A stretch of DNA of 34,776 nucleotides from an uncultured Coriobacteriaceae bacterium (GCA_902773995.1 CACYGL010000015.1:1-34776), one strand, 5' to 3'; positions 1 to 11,418 are shown, counted from the stretch's first letter. Numbers and translations are program-made. The notes: generated from the sequence alone by a model not told the origin.

Positions 1-122
1 GTGGACTTCTTGGCGCCGCTGCAGCAATCGCGCGTGCCCGTTGCCGTGCCGACAAAGCGGCGGATGGCAATGGCGAGAATCACGACAACGGTGAGGATAA
101 GAATGATGTCGATTGGCTTCAC
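1..122 (-). CDS. FeoB-associated Cys-rich small membrane protein (partial)
   Basis: The visible part starts with GTG at 122, preceded by AGGAGG about 8 bases upstream, and runs off the window after 40 codons. It reads MKPIDIILILTVVVILAIAI, a single N-terminal membrane helix, then a short basic stretch (RRF), then TGTRDCCSGAKKS. One short helix followed by a Cys pair in a Gly/Ser/Lys context is typical of the small proteins encoded next to feoB, which are thought to assist ferrous iron uptake at the membrane. The C-terminus is missing and feoB itself is not in the window, so the family call rests on the helix and the Cys motif only. Confidence 0.6.
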   Translation of the reverse strand, partial: MKPIDIILILTVVVILAIAIRRFVGTATGTRDCCSGAKKS

Positions 123-258
123 GGGGTGCCTCCTCCTGGCGCAGAGCGTTGCTTCTGGGCGTACGTCTGCGCAACCATTAGTTAACCAAGGGCAACTATA
201 CCACTGAGAAGGACGTAGGCACCCCCGTCGGCTCTTTTACTCCCATCGTTGCGGAGTT

Positions 259-327
259 TAGCTCCTTTTCTTAAACGTCATCCGCATTTGGACAGGTCAC
301 GGTAAACGGTTTTAAGAAAAGGAGCTA
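259..327. repeat. Inverted repeat with perfect 17-bp arms
   Basis: The left arm at 259-275 (TAGCTCCTTTTCTTAAA) and the right arm at 311-327 are perfect reverse complements around a 35-base loop. There is no T-run after either arm, so it is not a standard intrinsic terminator. It could be a bidirectional transcription stop, an RNA hairpin or a small mobile repeat. Its arms do not match the other inverted repeats in the window. Confidence 0.75.
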
Positions 328-344
328 GAGTCCGATGGAGGCGC

Positions 345-560
345 TTGAACAACTGCGTCGGCAGCGTGCCTCTGGCGCCAAAGCGGCACTGGAGGCTAGC
401 TTTTGTACGCCGTAGCTGCGATAACCGGCCTTCCGGCGAGGAATTGGCGCCTAAGCCGAAATCTCGTACGCACTTGCTGCTAAAACCGGCCTTCCGGCGG
501 CAAAACGCCGCCGGAACAGGGTTTTTAGACGAAATGTCCGCTAAAACCGGTCCCCCGGCG
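345..560. repeat. 61-bp tandem repeat, locus A (degenerate copies)
   Basis: At least two good units and two decayed ones are present. The GTACG landmark occurs at 405 and 466, exactly 61 bases apart, and the better copy reads TCGTACGCACTTGCTGC. Each landmark is followed by an A-rich linker and a GC dyad. In the unit from 466 the dyad is a 10-bp stem (TTCCGGCGGC paired with GCCGCCGGAA) around an AAAAC loop. The same unit, with the same period, recurs at 31717-31994. There is no associated protein gene. Confidence 0.75.
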
Positions 561-607
561 TCACGCGAGTCACGCCCCGTCGCCATACAGGCCGCCCGGC
601 CTCGCGC

Positions 608-1114
608 CTACACGTCGGCGTCCGAGAAGCCCTCGTCGTCCACGAGCGCATCCCCATCCGCCGCCGTGGTGGCAAGCTCGTCGCAGCGCTCGTTGAGGTC
701 GTGGCCAGCGTGGCCCTTCACCCACACAAAGCTCACGTCGTGCGGAGCCATGGCCGCAAGCAGCCGGTTCCACAGGTCGACGTTCTTCACCGGCTGCTTC
801 TGCGAGGTCTTCCAGCCGCGACGAATCCACCCGTCGATCCAGTGATCGTTGAAGGCCTTCACCACGTACTGGGAGTCGGAGTGCAACTCAACGCTGCATG
901 GCCTGGTGAGCGCCTCCAGCGCGGCGATTGCCCCCATGAGCTCCATGCGGTTGTTCGTCGTGCGCCGATACCCCTGTGAGAGCTCGCGCTTGTGCGTCTG
1001 ACCTGCAGGATCGGTGTAGAGAAGCACGGTACCAAAGCCGCCCGGGCCGGGATTTCCCCTGGAAGAGCCGTCAGAGTATGCCACCACGCGCATCCGCGTC
1101 TGTCTCTGTACCAC
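608..1114 (-). CDS. rnhA: Ribonuclease HI
   Basis: This enzyme cleaves the RNA strand of RNA-DNA hybrids, removing R-loops and primer RNA in the cytoplasm. The 168-residue product has the complete RNase H fold signature: [14 protein letters not shown] with catalytic D15, NNRMEL with E58, LHSDSQYV with D80, and [18 protein letters not shown] with H135 and D145. I chose the GTG at 1114, eight bases after the polA stop, because a G-rich stretch precedes it. An ATG at 1093 would shorten the protein by seven residues but lacks a ribosome binding site. It is the second gene of a polA-rnhA unit, a sensible pairing because both act on RNA primers. The short acidic tail after the last active-site residue is not conserved in the family. 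Confidence 0.95.
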   Translation of the reverse strand: MVQRQTRMRVVAYSDGSSRGNPGPGGFGTVLLYTDPAGQTHKRELSQGYRRTTNNRMELMGAIAALEALTRPCSVELHSDSQYVVKAFNDHWIDGWIRRGWKTSQKQPVKNVDLWNRLLAAMAPHDVSFVWVKGHAGHDLNERCDELATTAADGDALVDDEGFSDADV

Positions 1115-1122
1115 GCTACCCC

Positions 1123-3861
1123 CTACTTAGCGTCTGCCCACGTGGCGCCGGAGGAAACCTCGGCGATGAGCGGCACCTTTAGCTGCGCAACGCCCTCCAT
1201 GGTCTCCTTGACCAGCGCGGACGCTGCGTCGATCTCGTCAACAGGCACCTCGAGGTCCAACTCGTCGTGTATCTGCAGCACAAGCTTGGACTTGAGGCCC
1301 TCATCGGCCAGGCGCTTCTCGACGCGAACCATGGCAATCTTGATGATGTCTGCCGCCGTGCCCTGCATGGGATGGTTCATCGCCGTGCGCTCGCCAAAGG
1401 CCACCAGCTGCTTGTTCCTCTGCTGGAACTCACGGATGTGGCGCTTGCGGCCGTACATGGTGATGGCGTAGCCGTGCTCGTGCGCAAAGGCAACAGACTG
1501 GTCAAGGTAGGCGCGAACGCCGGGATATGCCTCGAAGTAGCGGTCGATCATCTGCTGCGCCTCGGCGCGCGGAATCTTGAGCGAGGTGGCAAGGCCGTAC
1601 GCCTGCTGCCCGTAGACAATGCCAAAGTTAACGGCCTTGGCGCGGCTGCGCAGCTGAGGCGTGACCTCCTCGACGGGAACGCCAAAGACGCGCGCAGCGG
1701 TTGCGGCGTGGAAGTCTGCACCCTCGTTGAACGCCGCAATCAGGTGCTCGTCACCGGAGAGGTGCGCAAGCAGCCTCAGCTCGATCTGCGAGTAGTCGCA
1801 GGCGAGAAAGACGGAGCCCTCGGGCACCGTGAAGGCGGTGCGTACGCGATGCCCCAGCTCAGAGCGGGTGGGGATGTTCTGCAAGTTGGGATCAGAGCTC
1901 GACAGGCGCCCCGTTGCCGCCACCGTCTGGTTGAACGTGGTGTGAATGCGGTGGTCCCCCCTGATGAGGGCCGGCAGCGCGTCGAGGTAGGTCGACTTGA
2001 TCTTGGCGCGCTCGCGGTACTCCAGCACCTTGGCAACCAGCTCGTCGGTTTGGGCGAGGTCGGCAAGGACCTTGGCGTTTGTCGAGTAGAAGCCCCGCTT
2101 GGTGCGCTTCATACCAAACGTGGGCAGCTTGCGCACGTCAAAGAGGATGTGCGAGAGCTGCTGCGGGGAATCTATGTTGAAGTCCTCCCCTGCCATGGCG
2201 TGGATGTCCGAGGCCATCTGGTCTATCTCGGCGCCAAGCTCAGCAGACTGGCGCGCGAGAATTGCGGGGTCAACGGAGAGCCCCACGCGCTCCATCTGCG
2301 CGAGCACCGGCAAGAGCGGCATCTCAATCTTGTTCATGACGTCCGCGGAACCGTCATTGGCAAGGCGCTGCGCAAGCACCGGCACCAACAGGCGCGAGGC
2401 AACAGCCTCGACGGCGGCAGCGGGGGCCGCGTCCTCCTCCGGAAGTGCAGACGAGAGGAACTGCTCGGCAAGGCCGCGCACCTCAAAGGAGGAGCGGTCG
2501 GATTCCAGCAGGTAGGCGGCAACACCCACATCGAAGATGCGGTCTGGGACAACGCTTCCAGCTGCCATGGTCTCGGGGAGCGACGAGTCTACCGGCGAGA
2601 GGCGATGGAAGAGCGCCTTGACGTCGCCCGCCGCCACGTGGCCCTCCGCAAACGCCAGCCTCAGCGCGGCGTTCGCCGCATCGCCGGCAAAGCGCAGAAG
2701 CACATCGTCGGCAACGGAGACCCACAGCGTGTAGCCCTGCGAGAACAGCGTGCCTGCGGACGGGTCCTCCTCGACGGCACAGCCAAGCCAAGTTCCAGCC
2801 CTGGCGGCGTCCTCGAGCGCGGCGGTCGCGGCGTCATCCTCGAGCGGCTTGGGCACGAGGACAGTAGCCGGTGCAGCGGGGGCCGCAGCGGCCGCAGCAT
2901 CCGCCGCGGGGTTCCGCTCGCCTGCGACTGTCACGCGCGGGGCGTCTCCGCCAAGGCGGGCAAGCCTGCCCGTGAGACCCGTGAAGCCCAGTGCCGAGAA
3001 GGCCTTGGTGACCTCGGTGGGGTCGAAGGTGGGGAACTTGGCGTCGGAGAGCTCGATGTCGATAGGGGCATCGGTGCGGATGGTCGCGATCTCGCGAGAG
3101 AGCAGGGCGTCGTCCACGTGCGCGCGGAGGTTCTCGCCCATCTTGCCCTTGACCTCGTCCGCATGGGCAATGACCTCGTCGAGGTTGCCGTACTTCACGA
3201 TGAGCGCGGCCGCCTTCTTGGGGCCAATGCCAGGCACGCCCGGGATGTTGTCCGAGGTGTCGCCTTTGAGGCCGTAGAAGTCTGGCACCAGGTTGGGCGT
3301 GATGCCGTGGTAGAGGTCGTCGACGCTCTCGGGAGTCATAATCTGGACCTCGGAGACGCCCTTCTTGGTAGAGACGATCTTTACGTGTTCGGTTGCTAGC
3401 TGGTACATGTCGCGGTCGCCGGTGAAGAGCAGCATTTCGTAACCTGCTGCCTCCCCGCGGCGGGCAAGGGTGCCCAGGATGTCGTCGCCCTCCCAACCCT
3501 CGAGCTCGCAGACCGGCACGTCAAGCACGCGGAGCAGGTCCTTCACCATGGGGAACTGCTCATGGAGGGCCTCGTCCATGGGCGGGCGCTGCGCCTTGTA
3601 CTGGGGGAGCTTCTCCATGCGCACCTTGGGCTTGCCCTTGTCGAAGGCGCAGATGACGCCGTCGGGGCGGAAGGTCTCGACCATCTTGATGAACATGTTG
3701 AAGAACCCAAAGAGGGCGTTGGTCGAGCGTCCGTCCGGCGCGGTCATGGGCTGCATGATGGCGTGGTACGCGCGATGCATGAGCGAGTTGCCATCGATGA
3801 CGGCTATGGTTCGGCGCGCGGCGGACGTGGTAATCGTGACCGCGGTGGTGGATTCTGGCAT
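1123..3861 (-). CDS. polA: DNA polymerase I
   Basis: This polymerase fills gaps and removes primers during lagging-strand synthesis and repair. At 912 residues it has the usual length. The N-terminal 5'-3' exonuclease domain (roughly residues 15-290) begins [19 protein letters not shown] and contains a [19 protein letters not shown] helix-hairpin-helix. The middle section (about 300-510) is rich in Ala and lacks clear DEDD proofreading residues, so 3'-5' exonuclease activity is probably absent. The C-terminal polymerase domain has motif A ([16 protein letters not shown], near residue 690), motif B ([15 protein letters not shown]) and motif C ([12 protein letters not shown]). I chose the ATG at 3861 because AGGGG lies about 9 bases upstream; a further in-frame start nine codons earlier is less well placed. 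Confidence 0.97.
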   Translation of the reverse strand: MPESTTAVTITTSAARRTIAVIDGNSLMHRAYHAIMQPMTAPDGRSTNALFGFFNMFIKMVETFRPDGVICAFDKGKPKVRMEKLPQYKAQRPPMDEALHEQFPMVKDLLRVLDVPVCELEGWEGDDILGTLARRGEAAGYEMLLFTGDRDMYQLATEHVKIVSTKKGVSEVQIMTPESVDDLYHGITPNLVPDFYGLKGDTSDNIPGVPGIGPKKAAALIVKYGNLDEVIAHADEVKGKMGENLRAHVDDALLSREIATIRTDAPIDIELSDAKFPTFDPTEVTKAFSALGFTGLTGRLARLGGDAPRVTVAGERNPAADAAAAAAPAAPATVLVPKPLEDDAATAALEDAARAGTWLGCAVEEDPSAGTLFSQGYTLWVSVADDVLLRFAGDAANAALRLAFAEGHVAAGDVKALFHRLSPVDSSLPETMAAGSVVPDRIFDVGVAAYLLESDRSSFEVRGLAEQFLSSALPEEDAAPAAAVEAVASRLLVPVLAQRLANDGSADVMNKIEMPLLPVLAQMERVGLSVDPAILARQSAELGAEIDQMASDIHAMAGEDFNIDSPQQLSHILFDVRKLPTFGMKRTKRGFYSTNAKVLADLAQTDELVAKVLEYRERAKIKSTYLDALPALIRGDHRIHTTFNQTVAATGRLSSSDPNLQNIPTRSELGHRVRTAFTVPEGSVFLACDYSQIELRLLAHLSGDEHLIAAFNEGADFHAATAARVFGVPVEEVTPQLRSRAKAVNFGIVYGQQAYGLATSLKIPRAEAQQMIDRYFEAYPGVRAYLDQSVAFAHEHGYAITMYGRKRHIREFQQRNKQLVAFGERTAMNHPMQGTAADIIKIAMVRVEKRLADEGLKSKLVLQIHDELDLEVPVDEIDAASALVKETMEGVAQLKVPLIAEVSSGATWADAK

Positions 3862-4019
3862 GAGTCTGTCCCCTCTCGTGTTGACCAACCTATTCTACCG
3901 AGGAGCCAGACGGAATTGGCTACCGCTGCACGATGAGCGAGAGGTGCCCACAGCTTCGCAGGCGCTGGGAGGTCAAACGGCAGGCCAGGGGGCGCTCGGT
4001 GAACGATGGACGGGTCATC

Positions 4020-4264
4020 ATGCATCGAACTGCCCTACTTTGCACAAAATTTCGATTCCGTGCGCCGAACTGGCCTTCGTTACACGTATTTTCGGCAGAC
4101 CTCCGAGTATCGCAATTCAATTAACACTACATATTGTATGAATTTGCATGCATCAATCTACATGTAGTAATCGCTACTTGGCCTACCCGTGAAACCACGT
4201 GTCACGAAGACCAGTTCGGCGCAAAAACGCGCGATTTTGTGTAACGAAGGTCAGTTCGGCGCAC
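4020..4264. repeat. Mirrored array of four 26-bp repeats at 40-bp spacing
   Basis: Two copies lie on the plus strand (4199-4224 and 4239-4264) and two on the minus strand (4060-4085 and 4020-4045). The core is AACGAAGGYCAGTTCGGCGC. The copies at 4060-4085 and 4239-4264 are reverse complements at 25 of 26 positions. Within each arm the copies start exactly 40 bases apart and share a partly conserved 14-base spacer ending in ATTTT. The outermost minus copy is the most diverged. The array brackets the AT-rich region upstream of the glutamine synthetase gene, so it could bind a regulator, or it could be a palindromic intergenic repeat element. It falls in the 630-base gap between polA and the synthetase start. 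Confidence 0.75.
4105..4170 (+). promoter_or_regulatory. AT-rich candidate promoter of the glutamine synthetase
   Basis: This stretch is far more AT-rich than its surroundings. It contains TTGCAT (4144-4149) followed 15 bases later by TAGTAA (4165-4170), as well as palindromes TGCATGCA and CTACATGTAG. No pair of hexamers has ideal spacing, so the exact promoter is uncertain. If transcription starts here the leader is about 320 bases. I see no recognised riboswitch in positions 4265-4492. Confidence 0.35.
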
Positions 4265-4492
4265 CACTAGAGTTCAACAGCCGTCCGTTGGGGCATCACC
4301 GCACGCAAATCCCCGCCATTTGGACCTTCCCCGTCCCTCAACCTTCCTTTCTTCGAAATTGCGTAGAAACAAGCTCTTCCAGCTTTGGGAAACAAAGCCA
4401 CGGTACAGTGGTGTGCGTACAAGGGCGCCAGGCAAGCAGCAATCCTCGCCGCGGTGCCTCCGGGAAAGTTCAGGGACAGGAGAAGAGGCAGT

Positions 4493-6542
<2,050 letters not shown>

Positions 6543-6568
6543 GCAACAGGCACCCAGACCAGTATGAA

Positions 6569-6600
6569 AGCGCCCCGTCTCAGCCGAGACGGGGCGCTTC
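6569..6600. terminator. Bidirectional intrinsic terminator
   Basis: A perfect 14-bp stem (AAGCGCCCCGTCTC paired with GAGACGGGGCGCTT) with an AGCC loop sits between the convergent stops of the glutamine synthetase (6542) and the DUF308 gene (6625). It is followed by CTTCTCTC on the plus strand and TTTCAT on the minus strand, so it can serve both genes. Confidence 0.9.
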
Positions 6601-6624
6601 TTCTCTCGTAGCTTTCAAACTTCC

Positions 6625-7164
6625 TTATGCGCGATGCTCGCTTGGCATGCGCACGCCGTCAACAATTCGCACGATGCCGCAGTAGACCAGCGCAATGCCG
6701 CAGATGACCATGGCCGTGTCGGCAAAGAGACCCGGTGCGAACAGCACCAGCACGCCCAGCACAATGGCGAGAATGGCGCCCGCCTTTGCGGAACCCGCGC
6801 TCGGCATACCCAGCGCCTGAAGGGCGTTTGCGCCATACAGCGAGTTGAGTCCAGAGACCAGAATGAAGATGCCCAGCAGAATGAAGATCCACGTCACAAA
6901 GAAGCCGGGGATGTTCACCAGAAGGACGCCAAAGAGCAGCTCAACAATGCCGGCATAGAGGTCGACCGTCGAGAGGATCACGCTCCAGCGCGTAAGGGCG
7001 CTCGCCAAAGAGACGATGCCCATGATGACCAGCACCCACCCAAGCATGACGGTGATCGTAAGCATGGCCGACTGCGGGTTGGTGAAAAGAATGATGCCCA
7101 TTGCCGCCAGCGCGACGCCGGAGACGATTGTTCCCAACTTGGTGCTCGCAAACTTCTGCTCCAT
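6625..7164 (-). CDS. DUF308/HdeD-family membrane protein
   Basis: The 179-residue product is almost entirely hydrophobic. It has about six membrane helices arranged in pairs, such as LGTIVSGVALAAMGIILF, TVMLGWVLVIMGIVSLAS, WIFILLGIFILVSGL and GAILAIVLGVLVLFAPG. The repeated Gly-rich helix pairs match the DUF308 family, which includes the acid-resistance membrane protein HdeD of enteric bacteria; its biochemical role here is unknown. I chose the ATG at 7164, where GGAGG lies seven bases upstream, rather than the upstream in-frame extension. It is a single gene converging on the glutamine synthetase and sharing its terminator. Confidence 0.85.
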   Translation of the reverse strand: MEQKFASTKLGTIVSGVALAAMGIILFTNPQSAMLTITVMLGWVLVIMGIVSLASALTRWSVILSTVDLYAGIVELLFGVLLVNIPGFFVTWIFILLGIFILVSGLNSLYGANALQALGMPSAGSAKAGAILAIVLGVLVLFAPGLFADTAMVICGIALVYCGIVRIVDGVRMPSEHRA

Positions 7165-7282
7165 GACATGCCTCCAGACCCGCGGACAAGCTAACACACT
7201 TTGCTCATACCCATCGACGATGCCCACCAATACCAAGAACGGGCGCCTCCCCCGCCCATGGCGCAGGAAGACGCCCGCCGAA

Positions 7283-7311
7283 TGAGACAAAGGGAGTTTC
7301 CCTTTGTCTCA
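7283..7311 (-). terminator. Perfect hairpin at the end of the ABC operon
   Basis: A 13-bp perfect stem (TGAGACAAAGGGA and its complement) with a three-base loop covers the TGA stop of the ATPase gene at 7309-7311. No U-run follows on the minus strand, so it may stabilise the 3' end or assist termination rather than act as a classic intrinsic terminator. Confidence 0.6.
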
Positions 7312-8385
7312 CAGTGCGTGAACGTCGCCTCGTGTGAAGCTTACGAAGGCCTCGTCGCCCACCTCGTAGATCTTGTGGGTCTTGGGGTTGAAGTCCTGAA
7401 TCTTGACGAGGGTGTCACCAACCATGACCTGGTAGTTCTGGTAGCTGCCCATAAAGCGCGAGAGCTTGACCTTGCAGTGCAAAACGCCCTCGTCCGCCAG
7501 GGTTGCCGCCTCGGGACGGAGCACCAACGTCACGTCGTCACCCACGCTGTGGCCGCGAACGCCATCTACTTCGACGTTGTGTCCCTCGACGGCCACGATG
7601 CCGGCGTCGCCGTCCTTCTCGGCAAGCTTGCCGCGAAGGAAGTTGGACTCGCCGATGAAGTCGGCAACAAACTCGTCGACGGGGCGGTAGTAGACGGCGT
7701 GCGGATCGCCCACCTGGTCGATGACGCCGCGCTTCATGACAATAATCCTGTCGGCGATGGCCATGGCCTCGGACTGGTCGTGCGTGACGTAGACGGCCGT
7801 GATGCCCGCCTCCTGCTGGATGCGACGCACCTCGGTGCGCATCTCCACACGCAGCTTGGCGTCAAGGTTCGAGAGCGGCTCGTCGAAGAGCAGGACGGAG
7901 GGCTCGATGACCAGGGCGCGCGCCAGGGCGACGCGCTGCTGCTGACCACCTGAGAGCTGGTTGGTCATGCGGTCCTCCATGCCCTCCAGACCCACCATGC
8001 CCAGGATGCGCGTGACCTTCTCGCGAATCTCCTCAGCCGGGAGCTTGCGAATCTTGAGGCCATAGGCCACGTTGTCGAAGATGTTGTAGTGCGGGAGCAG
8101 GGCATAGCTCTGGAAGACCATGGCCGTGTCGCGCTTGTTGGGCGTGAGGTCGTTGATGGGCTCTCCGCCCAGGTAGATCTGTCCCTCATCCGGGCTCTCG
8201 AAGCCAGCGATCATGCGCAGGATGGTGGTCTTTCCGCAGCCGGAGGGCCCCAGCAGCGTCACAAACTCGCCAGGCGCAATCTCCAAGTTGGCATCGTGAA
8301 CGGCGTAGAAATCCTTCTTGGTCTTGGGATCCTGGTAGATCTTGGAGATGTGCTCGAGACGCACACCCTTCTTCTCCTTGGCCAT
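7309..8385 (-). CDS. ABC transporter ATPase (FbpC/PotA-like)
   Basis: This is the energising subunit of the importer whose permease and binding protein lie just upstream. The 358-residue protein has Walker A GPSGCGKTT, Q-loop VFQSYALLPH, signature LSGGQQQR, Walker B VLLFDEPLSNLDAKL and the switch His in YVTHDQSEA. A C-terminal regulatory TOBE-type domain (about residues 240-358) matches the spermidine/iron/sulfate importer ATPase group. The ATG at 8385 uses a GGAGG that lies within the end of the permease gene, three bases after the expected permease stop, so the genes are translationally linked. The substrate cannot be read from this subunit. Confidence 0.93.
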   Translation of the reverse strand: MAKEKKGVRLEHISKIYQDPKTKKDFYAVHDANLEIAPGEFVTLLGPSGCGKTTILRMIAGFESPDEGQIYLGGEPINDLTPNKRDTAMVFQSYALLPHYNIFDNVAYGLKIRKLPAEEIREKVTRILGMVGLEGMEDRMTNQLSGGQQQRVALARALVIEPSVLLFDEPLSNLDAKLRVEMRTEVRRIQQEAGITAVYVTHDQSEAMAIADRIIVMKRGVIDQVGDPHAVYYRPVDEFVADFIGESNFLRGKLAEKDGDAGIVAVEGHNVEVDGVRGHSVGDDVTLVLRPEAATLADEGVLHCKVKLSRFMGSYQNYQVMVGDTLVKIQDFNPKTHKIYEVGDEAFVSFTRGDVHAL

Positions 8386-8388
8386 GGG

Positions 8389-10054
8389 TTACTCCTCCTC
8401 GCTCTTGGCGCGCGTAGGTGATGATGATGAGGATCGTGGCAAAGGCGCAGGCAATGCCATAGGCGCCCTTCTCGGCGTACTCGTTGATCTGGACGGTGAT
8501 CATGAGGGTCTGCGGTGTGACCAGCAGGATGACGGCCGAGATTGCCGTGATGGAGCGCACGAACGCGGTGACAAGGCCCGAGAGGAACGAGTCCTTGATG
8601 AGCGGCAGCGTGACGGTCATGAAGACCTGGAAGCTGTTGGCACCCATGTCGTAGGCAGACTCCTCGATGGACTTGTCGATCTGGCGCAGCGCCGAGATGC
8701 CGGAGCGGGTACCGGTGGGAAGCGACCTCACGATGAACACGATGACGAGAATGGCGGCAGTGCCGTAGAGACCCTGCATGAAGCCCGTGTGGAAGACGCC
8801 GCTGGAGAAGCCGCGGATGAAGCCGACGCCGAGGACGGTGCCAGGGACTGCCATGGCGAGCATGGAGACGAACTCGATGAAGCCGCGTCCGGCGAAGCGC
8901 CTCTTGACGACAAGGTACGCGATGACCATAGAGAGGAGGGCCGTAAGCGGTGCCGCAATGAGCGACAGGCCAAACGAGTCGGCAAAGGCCTCGAAGCCGT
9001 GGTGGAGGGTAAAGACCTGGATGAACCACTTGGGCGTGAGCGAGTAGTCATAGCCCCACGTCTTGAACAGGGCGCCGAACGGGACGCAGATGTAAAGCGC
9101 CACGACGAAGATGGCGACGGCACCGCAGAGGACGGAGAGCGGAATGCGCACGGAGTTGTCGGTGATGAGCATGCGGCCGCGCGCGGCCTTGCCCGTGAGG
9201 GTTGCCGTACTCTTGCGCTCGAGCACGTACTTCTGGACGATGAACATGATGAGCGTGATGCCGAGAAGCACGCACGACATGGCGGATGCGCCCTGCTTGT
9301 CGTAGGCGCCGGTGATCTGCAGGTAGATGGACGTGGCAAGCGTGTCGTAGGAGCCACCGATGATCATGGGGTTCGCAAAATCGGCGATGGACTCCATGAA
9401 GGAGACGAGAAACGCGTTGCCCATGCCCGGCAGGATGAGCGGCAGTGTGACGCTGGTGAAGACCTTCCAGCGAGAGGCGCCCATGTCGCGCGCAGCCTCC
9501 TCAAGGGAAGGGTCGATGTTTCTCAGCAGTCCCCTGAACATCATGTAGCACACGGGGAAGAACGTGAGCGTCTGCACGAGGGCAATGCCCCAGAAGCCGT
9601 AGACGTTGTTGTCATAGATTCCCAGAAGCGTGCGGGTGATGAGGCCCGCCTTGCCAAAAAGCAGGATTACCGAAAGCGACAGCACAAACGGCGGAGAGAC
9701 CACGGGGAGCATGGAGACGAGCTTGAAGAGCCCGCTCATGAAGCGCGACTTGAGGTTGACGTACACCTCGACGTAGGCAAAGAGCAGGCCGATGAGCGTG
9801 GCCACTATGCCTACGAAGAGCCCCAGGACCAGCGTGTTACTGATGGCCGTCTCGAAGGACGGCATCGCCAGCACGCGCTGTAACACGGAAAGCGTGGGGC
9901 CGCTCTCCCCTACCACGGCATCGACGAGCAGGATTGCCAGCGGATATAGGATGAATAGGGTCAAGAACACGATCAGGACGATGATCGTGGTGACCAGTAT
10001 TGGATCTGCCAGCAACTTCTTCTGGTCCAGCCGAGCACTCTGACCTCGTGCCAT
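8389..10054 (-). CDS. ABC permease, two fused domains, C-terminus frame-disrupted
   Basis: This membrane channel of the importer contains two complete permease halves in one chain, as in FbpB and AfuB. Each half has an EAA loop (LEEAARDMGASRWKVF in the first, IEESAYDMGANSFQVF in the second) and about six helices. The ATG at 10054 has AGAGGAG upstream. The frame is intact for about 547 residues to ATILIIITYA near 8410. It then shifts, and the unshifted reading would run on to 8186 inside the ATPase gene as low-complexity basic sequence. The expected tail RAKSEEE and a TAA at 8389-8391 lie in the next frame, just before the ATPase start. That pattern suggests loss of a short stretch (a base number equal to 2 modulo 3) encoding the last helix or tail. 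The coordinates given assume the original stop. Confidence 0.85.
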
Positions 10055-10123
10055 GGCATCTCTCCTCTCGCTTGACGCACTCCGCCCCGAGGCATGCGAC
10101 GCCCCGGGGCGGAAGGCAGGGTG

Positions 10124-11281
10124 CTACTCGGTCTGGAAGCGGTCGTCGCCGCCACCGAGGGCGTTCATGATGTCAGAGACGTACTGCTCGGTGTTCTCCT
10201 TGGCGTCCTCGAAGTCGTAGTCCATGACGTTGTTGGGATCGAGGCCGTACTCCTCGACAACCGCCGGCTGCTTTGCGTCATCGATGACCAGGAACTGGTA
10301 GGCGCCAACCTCCTGGGCACGCTCGACGCACTGCGGCGAGAGAGCGTACTCGATCCAGAGCTTGGCGGCGTTCTCGTGCTTGCAGCCCTTGAAGATGGCC
10401 GTGGCGCCAACCTCGTAGGAGGCACCGGAGGACGGGATCACAAGGCCGATGTTCTGGTAGCCGTTGTCGACGATCTGGTAGATGGCGTCGTGCAGGAAGC
10501 CAATGCCGATGGTGCACTCGCCGGTGCCCACGTTCTTGGACGGGCCAGAGCCACTCTTGGTGTAGACCTGCACGTTCTTGTCCAGGTCTACCAGGTACTT
10601 GATGCCGTCGTCGTGGCCGTACTTCTGGATGACGGTGTTGAGGATGAGCTTAGCCGTGCCGGCCGTGTTGTAGTTGGACATCCAGATGAGGTCCTTGTAC
10701 TTCTCGTCGAGAAGATCGGGCCAGTCCTGCGGGGCGTCGAGGCCCTTGCGCTCGAGCTCGTCCTTGTTGTAGAAGAAGCCGAGGATGCCCTTGTAGATGC
10801 CGTACCAGTTGCCATCGGCGTCACGGAACTTGTCCGAGATGAGGTGCGAGGCGTTCTTTGCCTCGTAGGGCTCGAGGATGCCCTTGGTCACGGCAACGTT
10901 GTAGGGATCGGTAGTTCCGCCAAACCAGACGTCTGCGGAGGGGTTGCCGTTCTCCTCTTCCACCTTTGACTCGACCTCGCCCGTGGAGAGACGCTGATAG
11001 GAGGTCTCAATGCCAAAGAGCTCCTGGAAGTGCTGGGCGCAGGCGGCCACGTGCTGCTCCTCGCAGGAACCGTAGACCACGAGCTTACCGTCCTTCTTAG
11101 CGGCCTCGATCACGTCGTCGCTCGCGATGCGGGACAGGTCGTCCGAGCCGGAGCTCGAGCTGGTGTCGGTGCCGCTGGAGCTGGAGCCCGACGTGTCTGA
11201 TCCACCGCACGCGGCAAGACCAAGGCCTGCTGCTGCGACAGCAGTCGTGCCAAGAAACTCCCTACGAGATACGTTCTTCAT
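10124..11281 (-). CDS. Tat-exported lipoprotein, ABC substrate-binding protein (FbpA/AfuA-like)
   Basis: This extracellular receptor captures the substrate for the importer. The start at 11281 gives MKNVSRREFLGTTAVAAAGL with a twin-arginine motif, followed by the lipobox LAAC, so it is probably folded before export and lipid-anchored. A Ser/Gly/Thr-rich linker (about residues 30-45) follows. The mature part (LVVYGSCEEQHVAACAQHF, ADVWFGGTTDPYNVA, MSNYNTAGTAKLILN) resembles the ferric iron binding protein group, which also includes the sugar-phosphate receptor AfuA. The Tyr pair diagnostic of ferric binding is not obvious, so iron versus phosphorylated sugar or another anion is open. It is first in a three-gene operon, 69 bases before the permease. 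Confidence 0.88.
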   Translation of the reverse strand: MKNVSRREFLGTTAVAAAGLGLAACGGSDTSGSSSSGTDTSSSSGSDDLSRIASDDVIEAAKKDGKLVVYGSCEEQHVAACAQHFQELFGIETSYQRLSTGEVESKVEEENGNPSADVWFGGTTDPYNVAVTKGILEPYEAKNASHLISDKFRDADGNWYGIYKGILGFFYNKDELERKGLDAPQDWPDLLDEKYKDLIWMSNYNTAGTAKLILNTVIQKYGHDDGIKYLVDLDKNVQVYTKSGSGPSKNVGTGECTIGIGFLHDAIYQIVDNGYQNIGLVIPSSGASYEVGATAIFKGCKHENAAKLWIEYALSPQCVERAQEVGAYQFLVIDDAKQPAVVEEYGLDPNNVMDYDFEDAKENTEQYVSDIMNALGGGDDRFQTE

Positions 11282-11389
11282 GGGACACCCCAATCCAACG
11301 AGCCCTCCCAAGGCCCGTTACTTCGCGCCGCAGACAGGCCGCGGCTCTCCCTTTGCGCCGGGCAATATAGCCCGGTTCCTTTATGAATC

Positions 11390-11418
11390 TTTACACCATA
11401 TAGACGCTTTGTTTTCAA
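11390..11418 (-). promoter_or_regulatory. Candidate promoter of the ABC importer operon
   Basis: On the minus strand, TTGAAA (11418-11413) and TGTAAA (11395-11390) are separated by exactly 17 bases, about 110 bases before the lipoprotein start. The region is AT-rich compared with its flanks. Each hexamer is an imperfect match to consensus. Confidence 0.4.

Larger units (their letters stand above)
123..607. other. Repeat-bearing intergenic region
   Basis: These 485 bases separate rnhA from the small membrane protein gene. I see no coding sequence with a ribosome binding site. The region holds a long inverted repeat at 259-327 and a run of degenerate 61-base units from about 345 to 560, both listed separately. 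Confidence 0.7.

Noticed and set aside
345..845. Plus-strand open frame across the repeats and rnhA
   Set aside because: It is made of repeat translation and rnhA antisense, with no family features.
4320..4492. Extended N-terminus of the glutamine synthetase in the later reading phase
   Set aside because: The sequence is unlike any GSIII N-terminus, while the other phase gives a normal start with a strong ribosome binding site at 4493.
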